Assembly (NCBI GenBank): GCA_002361365.1
Contig: DEST01000061.1
Location: 1 to 46,126, forward strand
Origin: Alphaproteobacteria bacterium UBA3307
GTDB taxonomy: Bacteria > Pseudomonadota > Alphaproteobacteria > RF32 > CAG-239
Length of the DNA stretch: 46,126 nucleotides
Direction: 5' to 3'
The notes beneath the pieces were generated by a model. It was given only the letters and a program-made list of their open reading frames with translations, ran no database searches and was not told the DNA's origin. Positions 8,458 to 15,653 of the stretch are shown one piece after another (the stretch's first letter is position 1; the number at the start of each line of letters is the position of its first letter). The translations under genes and the position numbers were made by a program.

Positions 8458-9068
8458 TGCTCAAAACAATCGGAATTATTGGCGATAGTATTGCACACGG
8501 TTTTTACGATGGTGAGGATTTAGGTTGGGTAGCCCGTTTGGGACGGCTGATGTTGCAAAAATGCACATGCGGATATGTGTTCAACAATATGTCGCAAGCT
8601 GGTGATAATACAGCCGACGCATATCATCGCGCAATTTCGGAAGTAGGCTCGCGGCATTTTGATTTGATTATTGTTAATGTCGGTATCAATGATTTACGGC
8701 GCCGCATAAACAGCGAGATGCAACTTGATTTTTCGGAAGGCGCGCGCATTATGTATTGGCGGAAGATGCTTGAATTTTTGCGAACAACCGGCGCTAAAAT
8801 TGTGGTAGCCGATTTGTTGCCTGTGGTTGAAACAAAATATACCGAAGACGCAAGTTTAATTCGCTACAACAGCGATGTCGAACGTTATAATGAAATTATC
8901 AAAGATATATGTGCCGAATATAACGTGTTGTTTTTTAAGCGTTGCGATAAGTGGAAGGCACGTGATTTGGATAATTTATACCAAGATGCAACCCACCCGA
9001 ACGCAATAGGACATCAGATTTTGGCAGAAGAAATATTTGCATTTTTGCAAGAGCATAAATTGCCTTAA
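8457..9068 (+). CDS. SGNH/GDSL-family hydrolase
   Basis: This 203-residue protein has the SGNH blocks in order: GDSIAHG (block I nucleophile Ser, residue 11), a block II Gly/Asn region, the NVGINDLRRR block III, and DATHPNAIGH near the C-terminus with the catalytic Asp and His. The family hydrolyses ester bonds of lipids, acetylated sugars or thioesters; the substrate here is unknown. There is no signal peptide, so it should be cytosolic. It overlaps the DUF805 gene by one base. Confidence 0.92.
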   Translation: MLKTIGIIGDSIAHGFYDGEDLGWVARLGRLMLQKCTCGYVFNNMSQAGDNTADAYHRAISEVGSRHFDLIIVNVGINDLRRRINSEMQLDFSEGARIMYWRKMLEFLRTTGAKIVVADLLPVVETKYTEDASLIRYNSDVERYNEIIKDICAEYNVLFFKRCDKWKARDLDNLYQDATHPNAIGHQILAEEIFAFLQEHKLP

Positions 9069-9101
9069 TAGATAAATTTTTTCATATCAATACAAAAATT
9101 C

Positions 9102-9130
9102 TTGACAATATTTCAAATTATGTCATAAAC
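9102..9130 (+). promoter_or_regulatory. Probable promoter of the small exported protein
   Basis: TTGACA (9102-9107) is followed after 17 bases by ATAAAC (9125-9130), a good -35 with a poor -10. No Shine-Dalgarno sequence is visible before the ATG at 9152, which would lie only about 15 bases from the predicted start site. Confidence 0.4.
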
Positions 9131-9151
9131 GAAATAACTTATTTTGCTATT

Positions 9152-9514
9152 ATGAAAATTATTGTAAAGTTTCTTCTTGTTGCGCTGATGTGCGTTATAA
9201 CAAGCGGAGTTTTTGCCCAGACTTCGAAAACAAATGCGGCTAAGTTATCTGAAAATGATGTGGTTTTACTGAAAAAGGCATTGTCGAAGAAGCAGATGTT
9301 TCAGGATGACAGTGTGATGGTGGAACTTCTGCTCGAGCGTCATAATGAACCGATAGTTGATACTATTGGGGAAAACGGCGAAATCGTTGAAAAGTCACAA
9401 GTCGGTGATGATTTGATGATTTATATCTATAACCAATACGGCTCTTTTTGGCTCTCTTATGAGGTAAAACGAAAAAATAAATTTGTGGGGCGATTGGATA
9501 TAAGATTAAATTAG
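9152..9514 (+). CDS. Small exported hypothetical protein
   Basis: This 120-residue protein begins with a clear signal peptide: Lys, a hydrophobic core, then a VFAQ cleavage site near residue 23. The mature part is about 97 residues, acidic in the middle and rich in strand-forming residues at the end (DLMIYIYNQYGSFWLSYEV). I do not recognise the family. It has its own terminator, so it is a single-gene unit. It should be periplasmic or surface-exposed. Confidence 0.8.
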   Translation: MKIIVKFLLVALMCVITSGVFAQTSKTNAAKLSENDVVLLKKALSKKQMFQDDSVMVELLLERHNEPIVDTIGENGEIVEKSQVGDDLMIYIYNQYGSFWLSYEVKRKNKFVGRLDIRLN

Positions 9515-9521
9515 GAACAGC

Positions 9522-9557
9522 GGACTGGTAGCAAATACCAGTCCCTTTTTGTTTTTA
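9522..9557 (+). terminator. Intrinsic terminator
   Basis: GGACTGGT (9522-9529) pairs with ACCAGTCC (9537-9544) around AGCAAAT and is followed by a T-rich run. Confidence 0.9.
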
Positions 9558-9574
9558 TATGTAAAAAAATCAGG

Positions 9575-9602
9575 TTGACTGTAATTGATGAAAGTATATA
9601 AT
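9575..9602 (+). promoter_or_regulatory. Promoter of the acyl-carrier-like gene
   Basis: TTGACT (9575-9580) and a perfect TATAAT (9597-9602) are 16 bases apart. Confidence 0.65.
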
Positions 9603-9671
9603 CAACTCAGTTACTAATTTTTTTGCATATATTTAATCTAATTATTATTGCTTATGAGTAAAAGGACTTTT

Positions 9672-9980
9672 ATGGTTTCGGACTTTCGTAGGGTTTTGGA
9701 ACAAATGCTTCATGGCGATGGGATTCACTTTTCTAACGGGAAAGATGGTGTTTTTTTAGATACGCTGAACACAATGGAACAGATGTCAGATTCAGAACTG
9801 TTGGAGGCAAAGCTTTATGCCGATTTAGGTATGGATTCGATTGAAGTGTGGGAGATGGTGTGTATCTTTGAACGTGATTTTGGAGTTTGGGTTGCCGATG
9901 ATATCGAAACAGCTTTAGGAACCGGTGTAACACTGACGGTACGTTCGTTTTTAGGTGCTCTTAATTCTTATCAATGTTAA
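9672..9980 (+). CDS. Divergent acyl-carrier-like protein
   Basis: The ATG at 9672 is chosen because AAGGA ends five bases before it; TTG (9648) and ATG (9654) lie upstream in frame. Residues about 48-100 match the acyl carrier fold. The YADLGMDSIEVWEMV segment carries the DSxx motif, with Ser56 as the expected phosphopantetheine attachment site, followed by FERDFGV and a final helix. The first 45 residues are an extension not found in a typical 78-residue AcpP. It precedes fabD but is separated from it by a terminator and a new promoter. It may be a specialised carrier rather than the housekeeping ACP, which is not seen in this window. Confidence 0.75.
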   Translation: MVSDFRRVLEQMLHGDGIHFSNGKDGVFLDTLNTMEQMSDSELLEAKLYADLGMDSIEVWEMVCIFERDFGVWVADDIETALGTGVTLTVRSFLGALNSYQC

Positions 9981-9997
9981 ATGATTTATTTTGTATA

Positions 9998-10045
9998 AAG
10001 GCAAATAAGTATTAGCTATATTTTAAGCAAGCTTATTTGTCTTTT
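9998..10045 (+). terminator. Probable intrinsic terminator
   Basis: GGCAAATAAG near 9999 pairs with CTTATTTGTC near 10030 (10 bp, one G-U) around a long A+T-rich loop and is followed by a T-run. Confidence 0.6.
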
Positions 10046-10098
10046 TTGTTTTGAAAAATCGGCAAATTTACACTTTGTGAACATCAGTGGCGTTTTGC

Positions 10099-10127
10099 TT
10101 GACATTTTAAAGACATATCTTTATACC
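10099..10127 (+). promoter_or_regulatory. fabD promoter
   Basis: A perfect TTGACA (10099-10104) and TATACC (10122-10127) are 17 bases apart. Confidence 0.7.
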
Positions 10128-10154
10128 TTGTAAAGAATTTATGAAAGGAAGCAG

Positions 10155-11099
10155 ATGAAGTACGCTTTTGTATTTCCGGGACAAGGTTCGCAGTTTGTAG
10201 GAATGGGCAAGGAACTGGCGGAAAGTTTTGTTTCGGCACGCGAAGTTTTTGATGAAGTAAATGAAGCTTTGTCACAAAATTTGTTTAAAATTATGACGGA
10301 AGGTCCGGATTCCGAGTTGATGATGACAGCCAATACTCAGCCGGCGTTGATGGCTTTTTCAATGGCGGTGGTTCGAGTTTTGGAAAAAGAGTTCGGTGTA
10401 GTGCTTAAAGAAAAAGCGGCGTACGTTGCCGGACACTCTTTGGGGGAATATTCCGCAGCGTGTGCGGCCGATGTTTTTAGTTTGAGTGATACAGCAAAAT
10501 TGTTGCGTTTGCGCGGAGAGGCAATGCAAAACGCAGTGCCGTTCGGTGTGGGAGGTATGGCTGCTGTTTTGGGGCTTTCGTATCAAGATGTTGGTGCTTT
10601 GGTGGAAGCATGCTGCAATGGCAAAGATATTTGTGTGGCGGCCAATGACAATTCTGACGGGCAAGTTGTGCTTTCCGGCTCAATGGCGGCAATAGATAAA
10701 GCAGTGGAAATTGCAACGGAATTTGGTGCGCGCAAATGCGTTAAATTGGCAGTGAGTGCGCCGTTTCACAGTCCGTTTATGGCTCCGGCTGCCGATGTTA
10801 TGGCGCGGGCATTTATGGAAGTAGAAGCTAAAAATGCGCAGATTCCGTTGATTGCTAATGTTTTGGCACAACCTATTATCGACCATAAGGAGATTATCAA
10901 ACATTTGATTGAACAGGTTACCGGTACTGTCAGATGGCGTGAAACAATGGCGTTTCTTAAAGAAAATAATGTAACTGACTTGGTAGAGCTTGGCGCAGGA
11001 AAAGTACTTTCAGGTATAGCCAAGCGCAGTAATAAAGAAATGAACTCGATATCTGTCGGCTCAATTGCAGAAATTGAAGAGCTGGCAAACAATTTATAA
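10155..11099 (+). CDS. fabD: Malonyl-CoA:ACP transacylase
   Basis: This 314-residue protein has the family's usual length and motifs: FPGQGSQ at 7-13, the GHSLGEYSA nucleophile elbow with Ser95, and the later FHSPFM segment with the catalytic His. It transfers malonyl from CoA to the phosphopantetheine arm of ACP, supplying two-carbon donors for fatty acid synthesis in the cytosol. GAAAGGA precedes the ATG. fabG follows within 25 bases, so the two are co-transcribed from the promoter at 10099. The usual alphaproteobacterial acpP and fabF genes are not downstream. Confidence 0.97.
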   Translation: MKYAFVFPGQGSQFVGMGKELAESFVSAREVFDEVNEALSQNLFKIMTEGPDSELMMTANTQPALMAFSMAVVRVLEKEFGVVLKEKAAYVAGHSLGEYSAACAADVFSLSDTAKLLRLRGEAMQNAVPFGVGGMAAVLGLSYQDVGALVEACCNGKDICVAANDNSDGQVVLSGSMAAIDKAVEIATEFGARKCVKLAVSAPFHSPFMAPAADVMARAFMEVEAKNAQIPLIANVLAQPIIDHKEIIKHLIEQVTGTVRWRETMAFLKENNVTDLVELGAGKVLSGIAKRSNKEMNSISVGSIAEIEELANNL

Positions 11100-11123
11100 C
11101 CCTTAAAATGAAAGGAAAATTAT

Positions 11124-11861
11124 ATGTTTAGATTAGATGAAAAAGTTGCATTGATTACCGGTGCTGCCGGCGGTATCGGTCGTAAAATTGCACATACGCT
11201 ATATGAACAAGGCGCATATTTAGCCTTAACCGATATGAATGAAGAAGGCTTAAAAGCACTCAAAGCAGAGCTGGGTGACCACGTTGAATATTTTGTGGCC
11301 AATTTAGGTGATGCTGAAGCGGTTAAAACTTTGGTAAAAGACGTGGAAGAAAAATTCGGTAAAATCGATATTTTAGTAAATAATGCCGGTCTGACGCGTG
11401 ACAATCTGTTTATGCGTATGAGTGATGAAGAATGGCAACTTGTTTTGGATGTAAATCTTTCTGCCGGTTTTAAATTGGCTCGTGCCGTTGTTCGCGGTAT
11501 GATGCGCCGTCGCTATGGCCGGATTATCGGCATGGCTTCTGTTGTCGGCGTGATGGGTAATGCCGGTCAGGCCAACTATTCTGCCTCTAAAGCCGGTATG
11601 ATTGCGATGAACAAATGTTTGGCGCAAGAAGTCGGTTCGCGCGGTGTTACCGTCAATTCTATAGCTCCGGGCTTTATTCGTACGCCGATGACCGATGTGT
11701 TGCCGGACGATGTTAAGGCCGCTCTTTTAGCTAAAATTCCGGAAGGAAAGCTCGGTGAAGCGCAAGATATTGCCAATGCCGTAGCGTTTTTGGCATCCGA
11801 TGAAGCGCAATATATTACGGGACAGACTATACACGTTAATGGTGGCATGGCCATGATTTAA
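11124..11861 (+). CDS. fabG: 3-oxoacyl-ACP reductase
   Basis: This 245-residue short-chain dehydrogenase has the TGAAGGIG nucleotide loop (12-19), NNAG (86-89), and the catalytic set N111, S139, Y152, K156 (the YSASK motif). The C-terminal IHVNGGMAMI is typical of FabG. It reduces 3-oxoacyl-ACP with NADPH in the elongation cycle. AAAGGA precedes the ATG. Its TAA stop is the first part of a long hairpin, the first of about six tandem repeats. Confidence 0.97.
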   Translation: MFRLDEKVALITGAAGGIGRKIAHTLYEQGAYLALTDMNEEGLKALKAELGDHVEYFVANLGDAEAVKTLVKDVEEKFGKIDILVNNAGLTRDNLFMRMSDEEWQLVLDVNLSAGFKLARAVVRGMMRRRYGRIIGMASVVGVMGNAGQANYSASKAGMIAMNKCLAQEVGSRGVTVNSIAPGFIRTPMTDVLPDDVKAALLAKIPEGKLGEAQDIANAVAFLASDEAQYITGQTIHVNGGMAMI

Positions 11862-12432
11862 AAACTCGTCTAGCTGGTAACTACTTGAGGTTTTTCTCCT
11901 CGTGTACATTTTATTGTACACGTTGTCGAAAAGCCTCTTCGTATTTACGCACGCTATCCGAGTTTTTAGTTACTGAGTTACTTGAGGTTTTTCTCCTCGT
12001 GTACCTTTTCATTGTACACGTCGTCGAAAAGCCTCTTCGTATTTACGCACGCTATCTGAGTTTTTAGTTGCTGAGTTACTTGAGGTTTTTCTTCTCGTGT
12101 ACCTTTTCATTGTACACGTCGTCGAAAAGTCTCTTTGTATTTACGCACGCTATCCGAGTTTTTAGTTGCTGAGTTACTTGAGGTTTTTCTTCTCGTGTAC
12201 CTTTTCATTGTACACGTCGTCGAAAAGTCTCTTCGTATTTACGCACGCTATCCGAGTTTTTAGTTGCTGAGTTACTTGAGGTTTTTCTCCTTGTGTACCT
12301 TTTCATTATTGTACACGTCGTCGAAAAGCCTCTTCGTATTTACGCACGCTATCCGAGTTTTTAGTTGCTGAGTTACTTGAGGTTTTTCTCCTTGTGTACC
12401 TTTTCATTATTGTACACGTTGTCGAAAAGCCT
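11861..12432 (+). repeat. Tandem array of about six long-hairpin repeat units
   Basis: The landmark ACTTGAGG starts at 11883, 11980, 12078, 12176, 12274 and 12375, giving spacings of 97, 98, 98, 98 and 101 bases. The last unit stops after its GAAAAGCC arm. Each unit folds on itself: GAGGTTTTTC pairs with GAAAAGCCTC, and CGTGTAC with GTACACG around a loop of about nine bases. The unit 1 outer arms (AAAACTCG...CGAGTTTTT) also pair. Changes between copies keep pairing through G-U (CCTC to TCTC; CTCGTG to CTTGTG). No ORF lies inside. The array fills the 640-base gap between convergent genes and begins at the fabG stop codon. Confidence 0.9.
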
Positions 12433-12449
12433 TATGAAACAATTGATAC

Positions 12450-12496
12450 AAACCAAAAATAATCTTTTTGAAAATTATTTTTTTTGGTTATTACAG
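12450..12496. terminator. Low-GC hairpin between convergent genes
   Basis: AACCAAAAATAAT pairs imperfectly with ATTATTTTTTTTGGTT across a short A/T loop. It could act as a terminator in both directions. The stem is almost all A-T, so support is modest. Confidence 0.4.
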
Positions 12497-12504
12497 AATA
12501 AAGT

Positions 12505-13092
12505 TTATTGCTGAGGTTGATTAAAATCGTATATATCAGAGCCATCAGAAGGAACAGATATTGTCTGCAGAGTATTTTCGTTGGAAGTACATATTTGCAA
12601 ATAGTCAACAATATAACCGGCGATAATTAGTGCCATAACCGGTAGTACCACTTTTTCAAACGGAAAATGAGCGTGTCCGCCGTTACGACGTTTCATCCAC
12701 TGATAAAATACTGAAGAGTATATCAACAGCAGTGCACCGATAATTCCACAAAACAAAAATGGGTCTAAATAGAAAATCAGAATCGGTCGCGGAGTATAGA
12801 CTAAGTCCTTGATATAAACAGCACCGAGCACTGAAAACGAGAGTAACATCAATAATAAATTGCGCCCTTTAAAATTCCATCCTTTTTTATCAAACCACAA
12901 AATAGTCCAATATCCGATTAAGGTCAACAAAGCACCTGCCCAAATTGCAATAACACCATCGTCGACTCCGAGTTTACGCGCAATTTCTAGGCCGACAGCG
13001 ACTGCAGCCGTGCAAACGGCACATGCAGGGTTTGCATAGGCCGGAAGCGCAATTATAATGCATAAGATTAAAATTAAACCGAATATAGTCAT
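12505..13092 (-). CDS. Polytopic membrane protein with a conserved CxxC start
   Basis: This 195-residue protein starts with a signal-like hydrophobic segment ending near ANPACAVCTAAVAVGLE. Four further helices follow (about 48-65, 80-98, 106-128, 147-166), with a short hydrophilic tail. The PxCxVC...GLE..RKLGVDD.V.....G pattern is one I associate with a family of uncharacterised membrane proteins in several bacterial groups; this is from memory. The two cysteines near the membrane could bind metal or form a disulfide. The ATG is preceded by GGAG. It is likely monocistronic. Confidence 0.85.
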   Translation of the reverse strand: MTIFGLILILCIIIALPAYANPACAVCTAAVAVGLEIARKLGVDDGVIAIWAGALLTLIGYWTILWFDKKGWNFKGRNLLLMLLSFSVLGAVYIKDLVYTPRPILIFYLDPFLFCGIIGALLLIYSSVFYQWMKRRNGGHAHFPFEKVVLPVMALIIAGYIVDYLQICTSNENTLQTISVPSDGSDIYDFNQPQQ

Positions 13093-13171
13093 TTTTGTTC
13101 TCCGTTTTGTTTCTTTTTTTAAGATAGCGAATAATATAAAATAATCAATATCTTTTTACAGATGTTACAAC

Positions 13172-13206
13172 AGAAAAACGCCGTTGTAAAAACAGCGGCG
13201 CCAAGG
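13172..13206 (-). terminator. Intrinsic terminator of the 147-aa gene
   Basis: On the minus strand, CGCCGCTG pairs with CAACGGCG around a T-rich loop (8 bp, one G-U) and is followed by five T. It lies just downstream of the stop codon at 13227. Confidence 0.75.
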
Positions 13207-13226
13207 AGAAAAACAATGATGCGTAC

Positions 13227-13670
13227 TTAATAAATATTCTGTCTGTGTGCACTGAGTGCAAAATCAAGTATCTGATTTTGATTTTTTTGTTCTGTTAGCT
13301 GTTGTTTGGCAATTCCATAGTCATCAGGATATTTTTGAGAAAATTTGGTAAAAAACTCATCAAGTGCTTTATGATGCGATATTTTAGGATGTTGATTTTC
13401 GGCTATTTTGACATAGCGTTCCATAATTAAATATAGTTTATTGTTGGTAGATAAATCAGTACTGACCATGGCTTTTATGCGTGCTCGAGCGGCGTTAATC
13501 TCCAAAGCATCCGAATTGGTAATTAGATCTTTCCGCTCTTTGATAGTACGATGACTTTTGGATTCAGCGATGGAAGTATGAGCAAGCTCCAACAACTTGT
13601 CCTGATTTGCTCCGGCCAAATCAAGCTTGAGCAAAAATTTTAAGCCCTCGGCATTTTTATTTTCTGTCAT
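13227..13670 (-). CDS. Hypothetical cytosolic helical protein
   Basis: This 147-residue protein is hydrophilic and appears all-helical, with no signal peptide, membrane segment or recognisable motif. The ATG has a GGGGTGTGAG-like upstream sequence, so its Shine-Dalgarno site is only moderate. It has its own terminator. Family and function not recognised. Confidence 0.65.
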   Translation of the reverse strand: MTENKNAEGLKFLLKLDLAGANQDKLLELAHTSIAESKSHRTIKERKDLITNSDALEINAARARIKAMVSTDLSTNNKLYLIMERYVKIAENQHPKISHHKALDEFFTKFSQKYPDDYGIAKQQLTEQKNQNQILDFALSAHRQNIY

Positions 13671-13739
13671 CTCACACCCCCATAATTATATTGTATACTC
13701 AGATTATACCACATTTTGCGGAGTGTTGCAACAGCTTTT

Positions 13740-14636
13740 TCAATGATTACGTTCGATTATATAGCGTGCCAGGTTTTGCAAATTTTCGGCGTGGTCGGCA
13801 AATACCGAAATTATATCTATTGCTTCTGCTATCAGCTGTTGAGCTTTTTGGCGAGCCACATCAATACCATAGTGTGTTACAAACGTAAATTTGTGTTGCG
13901 AATCGTCCTTATGCAAAGTTTTGCCTACAAGTGCAGGATTGCCTTCTCTATCCAGAATGTCATCAGCAATTTGAAATGCTTGGCCTATTTTGCGCGAATA
14001 GAGCACTATTGTATGCCGCATATCAAGCGGAGCTTTACCTAAAACTGCGCCGGCTTCACAGGCATAACGCAACAAGCGACCGGTTTTCATTTCTTCCAAC
14101 CGGAGAATAATTGGTTCGGCATTTTGGTCATTTTTAGCGGATTCGGCGTATAAATCAAGGGTTTGACCTCCAACCATTCCACCAAATGCACCGGCAGCCG
14201 ATGAAAGCATTTGTACTAACGTTAATCTTATTTCCGGACGAATGTTTAGTGCATTTGACAGATATTCAAACGCATAAGTCAGCAAACCATCGCCGGCTAA
14301 AATTGCAGTTGCTTCATCAAATTTTATGTGGCAAGTAGGTTGACCGCGGCGTAAATCATCATTATCCATTGCCGGTAAATCATCGTGAATCAGCGAGTAT
14401 GTATGCAACATTTCGAGGGAAGCGGCTGCCGGAAATGCAGTTTCATAAGATACACCAAACAAAGAGGCGCATTCGCATAATAAATAAGGACGCAAGCGTT
14501 TACCGCCGTTCATCAGTGAATATAGCATAGCTTCGACAACGCGTTTTTCTCCGCCGTTAACCGGTGGAAAACATTGTTGCAAATCACAATTGAACCGCTT
14601 GGAAAAAGCGGATAATTTTTCTTCTATGTCTGACAT
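13740..14636 (-). CDS. ispA: Polyprenyl (farnesyl/geranyl) diphosphate synthase
   Basis: The 298-residue form from the ATG at 14636 is chosen because GGAGG sits just upstream, overlapping the xseB stop. The enzyme has the GGKRLRP motif (44-50), the first aspartate-rich motif DDLPAMD (85-91), GQTLDL (158-163) and the second DDILD (225-229). It condenses IPP with allylic diphosphates in the cytosol, feeding quinone and undecaprenyl synthesis. Family members of this subtype usually make farnesyl diphosphate; chain length is inferred. xseB lies directly upstream in the same operon, as in many proteobacteria. Confidence 0.95.
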   Translation of the reverse strand: MSDIEEKLSAFSKRFNCDLQQCFPPVNGGEKRVVEAMLYSLMNGGKRLRPYLLCECASLFGVSYETAFPAAASLEMLHTYSLIHDDLPAMDNDDLRRGQPTCHIKFDEATAILAGDGLLTYAFEYLSNALNIRPEIRLTLVQMLSSAAGAFGGMVGGQTLDLYAESAKNDQNAEPIILRLEEMKTGRLLRYACEAGAVLGKAPLDMRHTIVLYSRKIGQAFQIADDILDREGNPALVGKTLHKDDSQHKFTFVTHYGIDVARQKAQQLIAEAIDIISVFADHAENLQNLARYIIERNH

Positions 14637-14637
14637 C

Positions 14638-14883
14638 TTATTCCTCCGCTTGCGCAAATGGTTCGCTACTGACTTGTCCGTCAGGCATTAAGTTTATTTT
14701 TTCTATTTTCAGTTGTGCTGATTTTAATTTGTCTTCACAAAACTTTTTGAGAGCGGTGGCTGTTTCATAGGCCTCAACCGCATCGTCAAGTTTGATTTTG
14801 CCGGCTTCCAACTCGCGGACAATATTTTCGAGTTGAGCCAAGGCATCTTCAAACGATATTTTGTTAAAATCCGGTTGTTTCAT
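14638..14883 (-). CDS. xseB: Exodeoxyribonuclease VII small subunit
   Basis: This 81-residue protein matches XseB in size and in the core SFEDALAQLENIVRELEAGKIKLDDAVEAYE, followed by a CEDKLKSAQLKIE helix. XseB joins XseA to degrade single-stranded DNA; XseA is not in this window. It is the first gene of the xseB-ispA operon, with GGAGAAAAAAG before its ATG. Confidence 0.95.
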   Translation of the reverse strand: MKQPDFNKISFEDALAQLENIVRELEAGKIKLDDAVEAYETATALKKFCEDKLKSAQLKIEKINLMPDGQVSSEPFAQAEE

Positions 14884-14998
14884 CTTTTTTCTCCATTTTT
14901 ATAAAGATTAACCATTCCGCGATTTTTTACAATGATATTTTATGACTTATTAAGCTTTTTATCGGTTTAAGATTTGTAAAAGGTAACTTTTGTTGTTT

Positions 14999-15598
14999 TT
15001 ATTTTATGACACGCACACGTTCTTCCATCGGTAAAAAAGTTTTGGGCATAGGCTCGGATTCTATTGCTCCAAACGGCATTTGTGCTACAAGTTCCCAAGT
15101 TTTAGGCAAATCATATATTTTATTGACTGTTTTATCAATCAGCTCATTATAATGCTGTAAAGAGGCTCCGATTTCATTTTCGGATAGAGTTTGCCAAATC
15201 ATATATTGCAGCATTCCGTTGGCTTGTTGCATCCATAATCGCATATTTTTTGCATATTGCGGAAATTGTTTTTTGAGGCTCATCAATGTCTTATTTTCTT
15301 CAAAAAATAAAATAGTTCCGGCGCTGTTGGCAAAGCTGTCAATTTTCTTTTTGGCAGAGTTGCTCTGTTTGGCAGAAACTACTGTTTGCAATGAATCCCA
15401 TATATTTTGCCATAAAAGTTTATGGGCTTTACCAAATAAAATTGCTACTCGAGCAGATTGTGCATTAAACGGAGTCGGACAATGCTTAACGCAAGCTTCA
15501 ATTGTTTCCACAAAGCAAATTTCCGATACCGGTAAGTGGTCATTAAGCTGATAAATCGAGCGCCGGCGGCTCAGGCTGTCTTGTTCAACGCATCGCAT
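14999..15598 (-). CDS. Nitroreductase-family protein
   Basis: The start at 15598 is preferred because GGAG lies eight bases upstream; an earlier in-frame ATG at 15661 would add a non-conserved stretch and overlap the next gene. The 199-residue protein has the family pattern: SRRRSIYQLND at the start (FMN phosphate contacts), FNAQSARVAILFG, the FFEE segment, and the late EIGASLQHYNELID and AQMPFG motifs. The family uses FMN and NAD(P)H to reduce nitroaromatics, quinones or enones. It is the distal partner of the TPR gene at 15654. Confidence 0.88.
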   Translation of the reverse strand: MRCVEQDSLSRRRSIYQLNDHLPVSEICFVETIEACVKHCPTPFNAQSARVAILFGKAHKLLWQNIWDSLQTVVSAKQSNSAKKKIDSFANSAGTILFFEENKTLMSLKKQFPQYAKNMRLWMQQANGMLQYMIWQTLSENEIGASLQHYNELIDKTVNKIYDLPKTWELVAQMPFGAIESEPMPKTFLPMEERVRVIK

Positions 15599-15653
15599 AA
15601 TGTTTTCTCCTTTGTTTTTTGTGTTAAATAAGAAGCAAAACGATAAATTCAAG

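Noticed and set aside
9125..9152. Bacteroidetes-type promoter (TAnnTTTG) before the exported protein at 9152
   Set aside because: The bases do not fit the consensus spacing, and a TTGACA box is present; codon use of this gene is like its neighbours.
11861..12432. Tandem array as a CRISPR
   Set aside because: Units are about 98 bp and nearly identical throughout; there are no unique spacers and no cas genes.
11861..12432. Tandem array as an integron attC series
   Set aside because: No gene cassettes lie between units and no integrase is present; GTTRRRY/RYYYAAC ends are not seen consistently.
13203..13230. Small ORF after AAGGAG (ATG at 13216)
   Set aside because: It has a good ribosome site but encodes only four residues before a stop, and the region is the terminator of the minus-strand gene.
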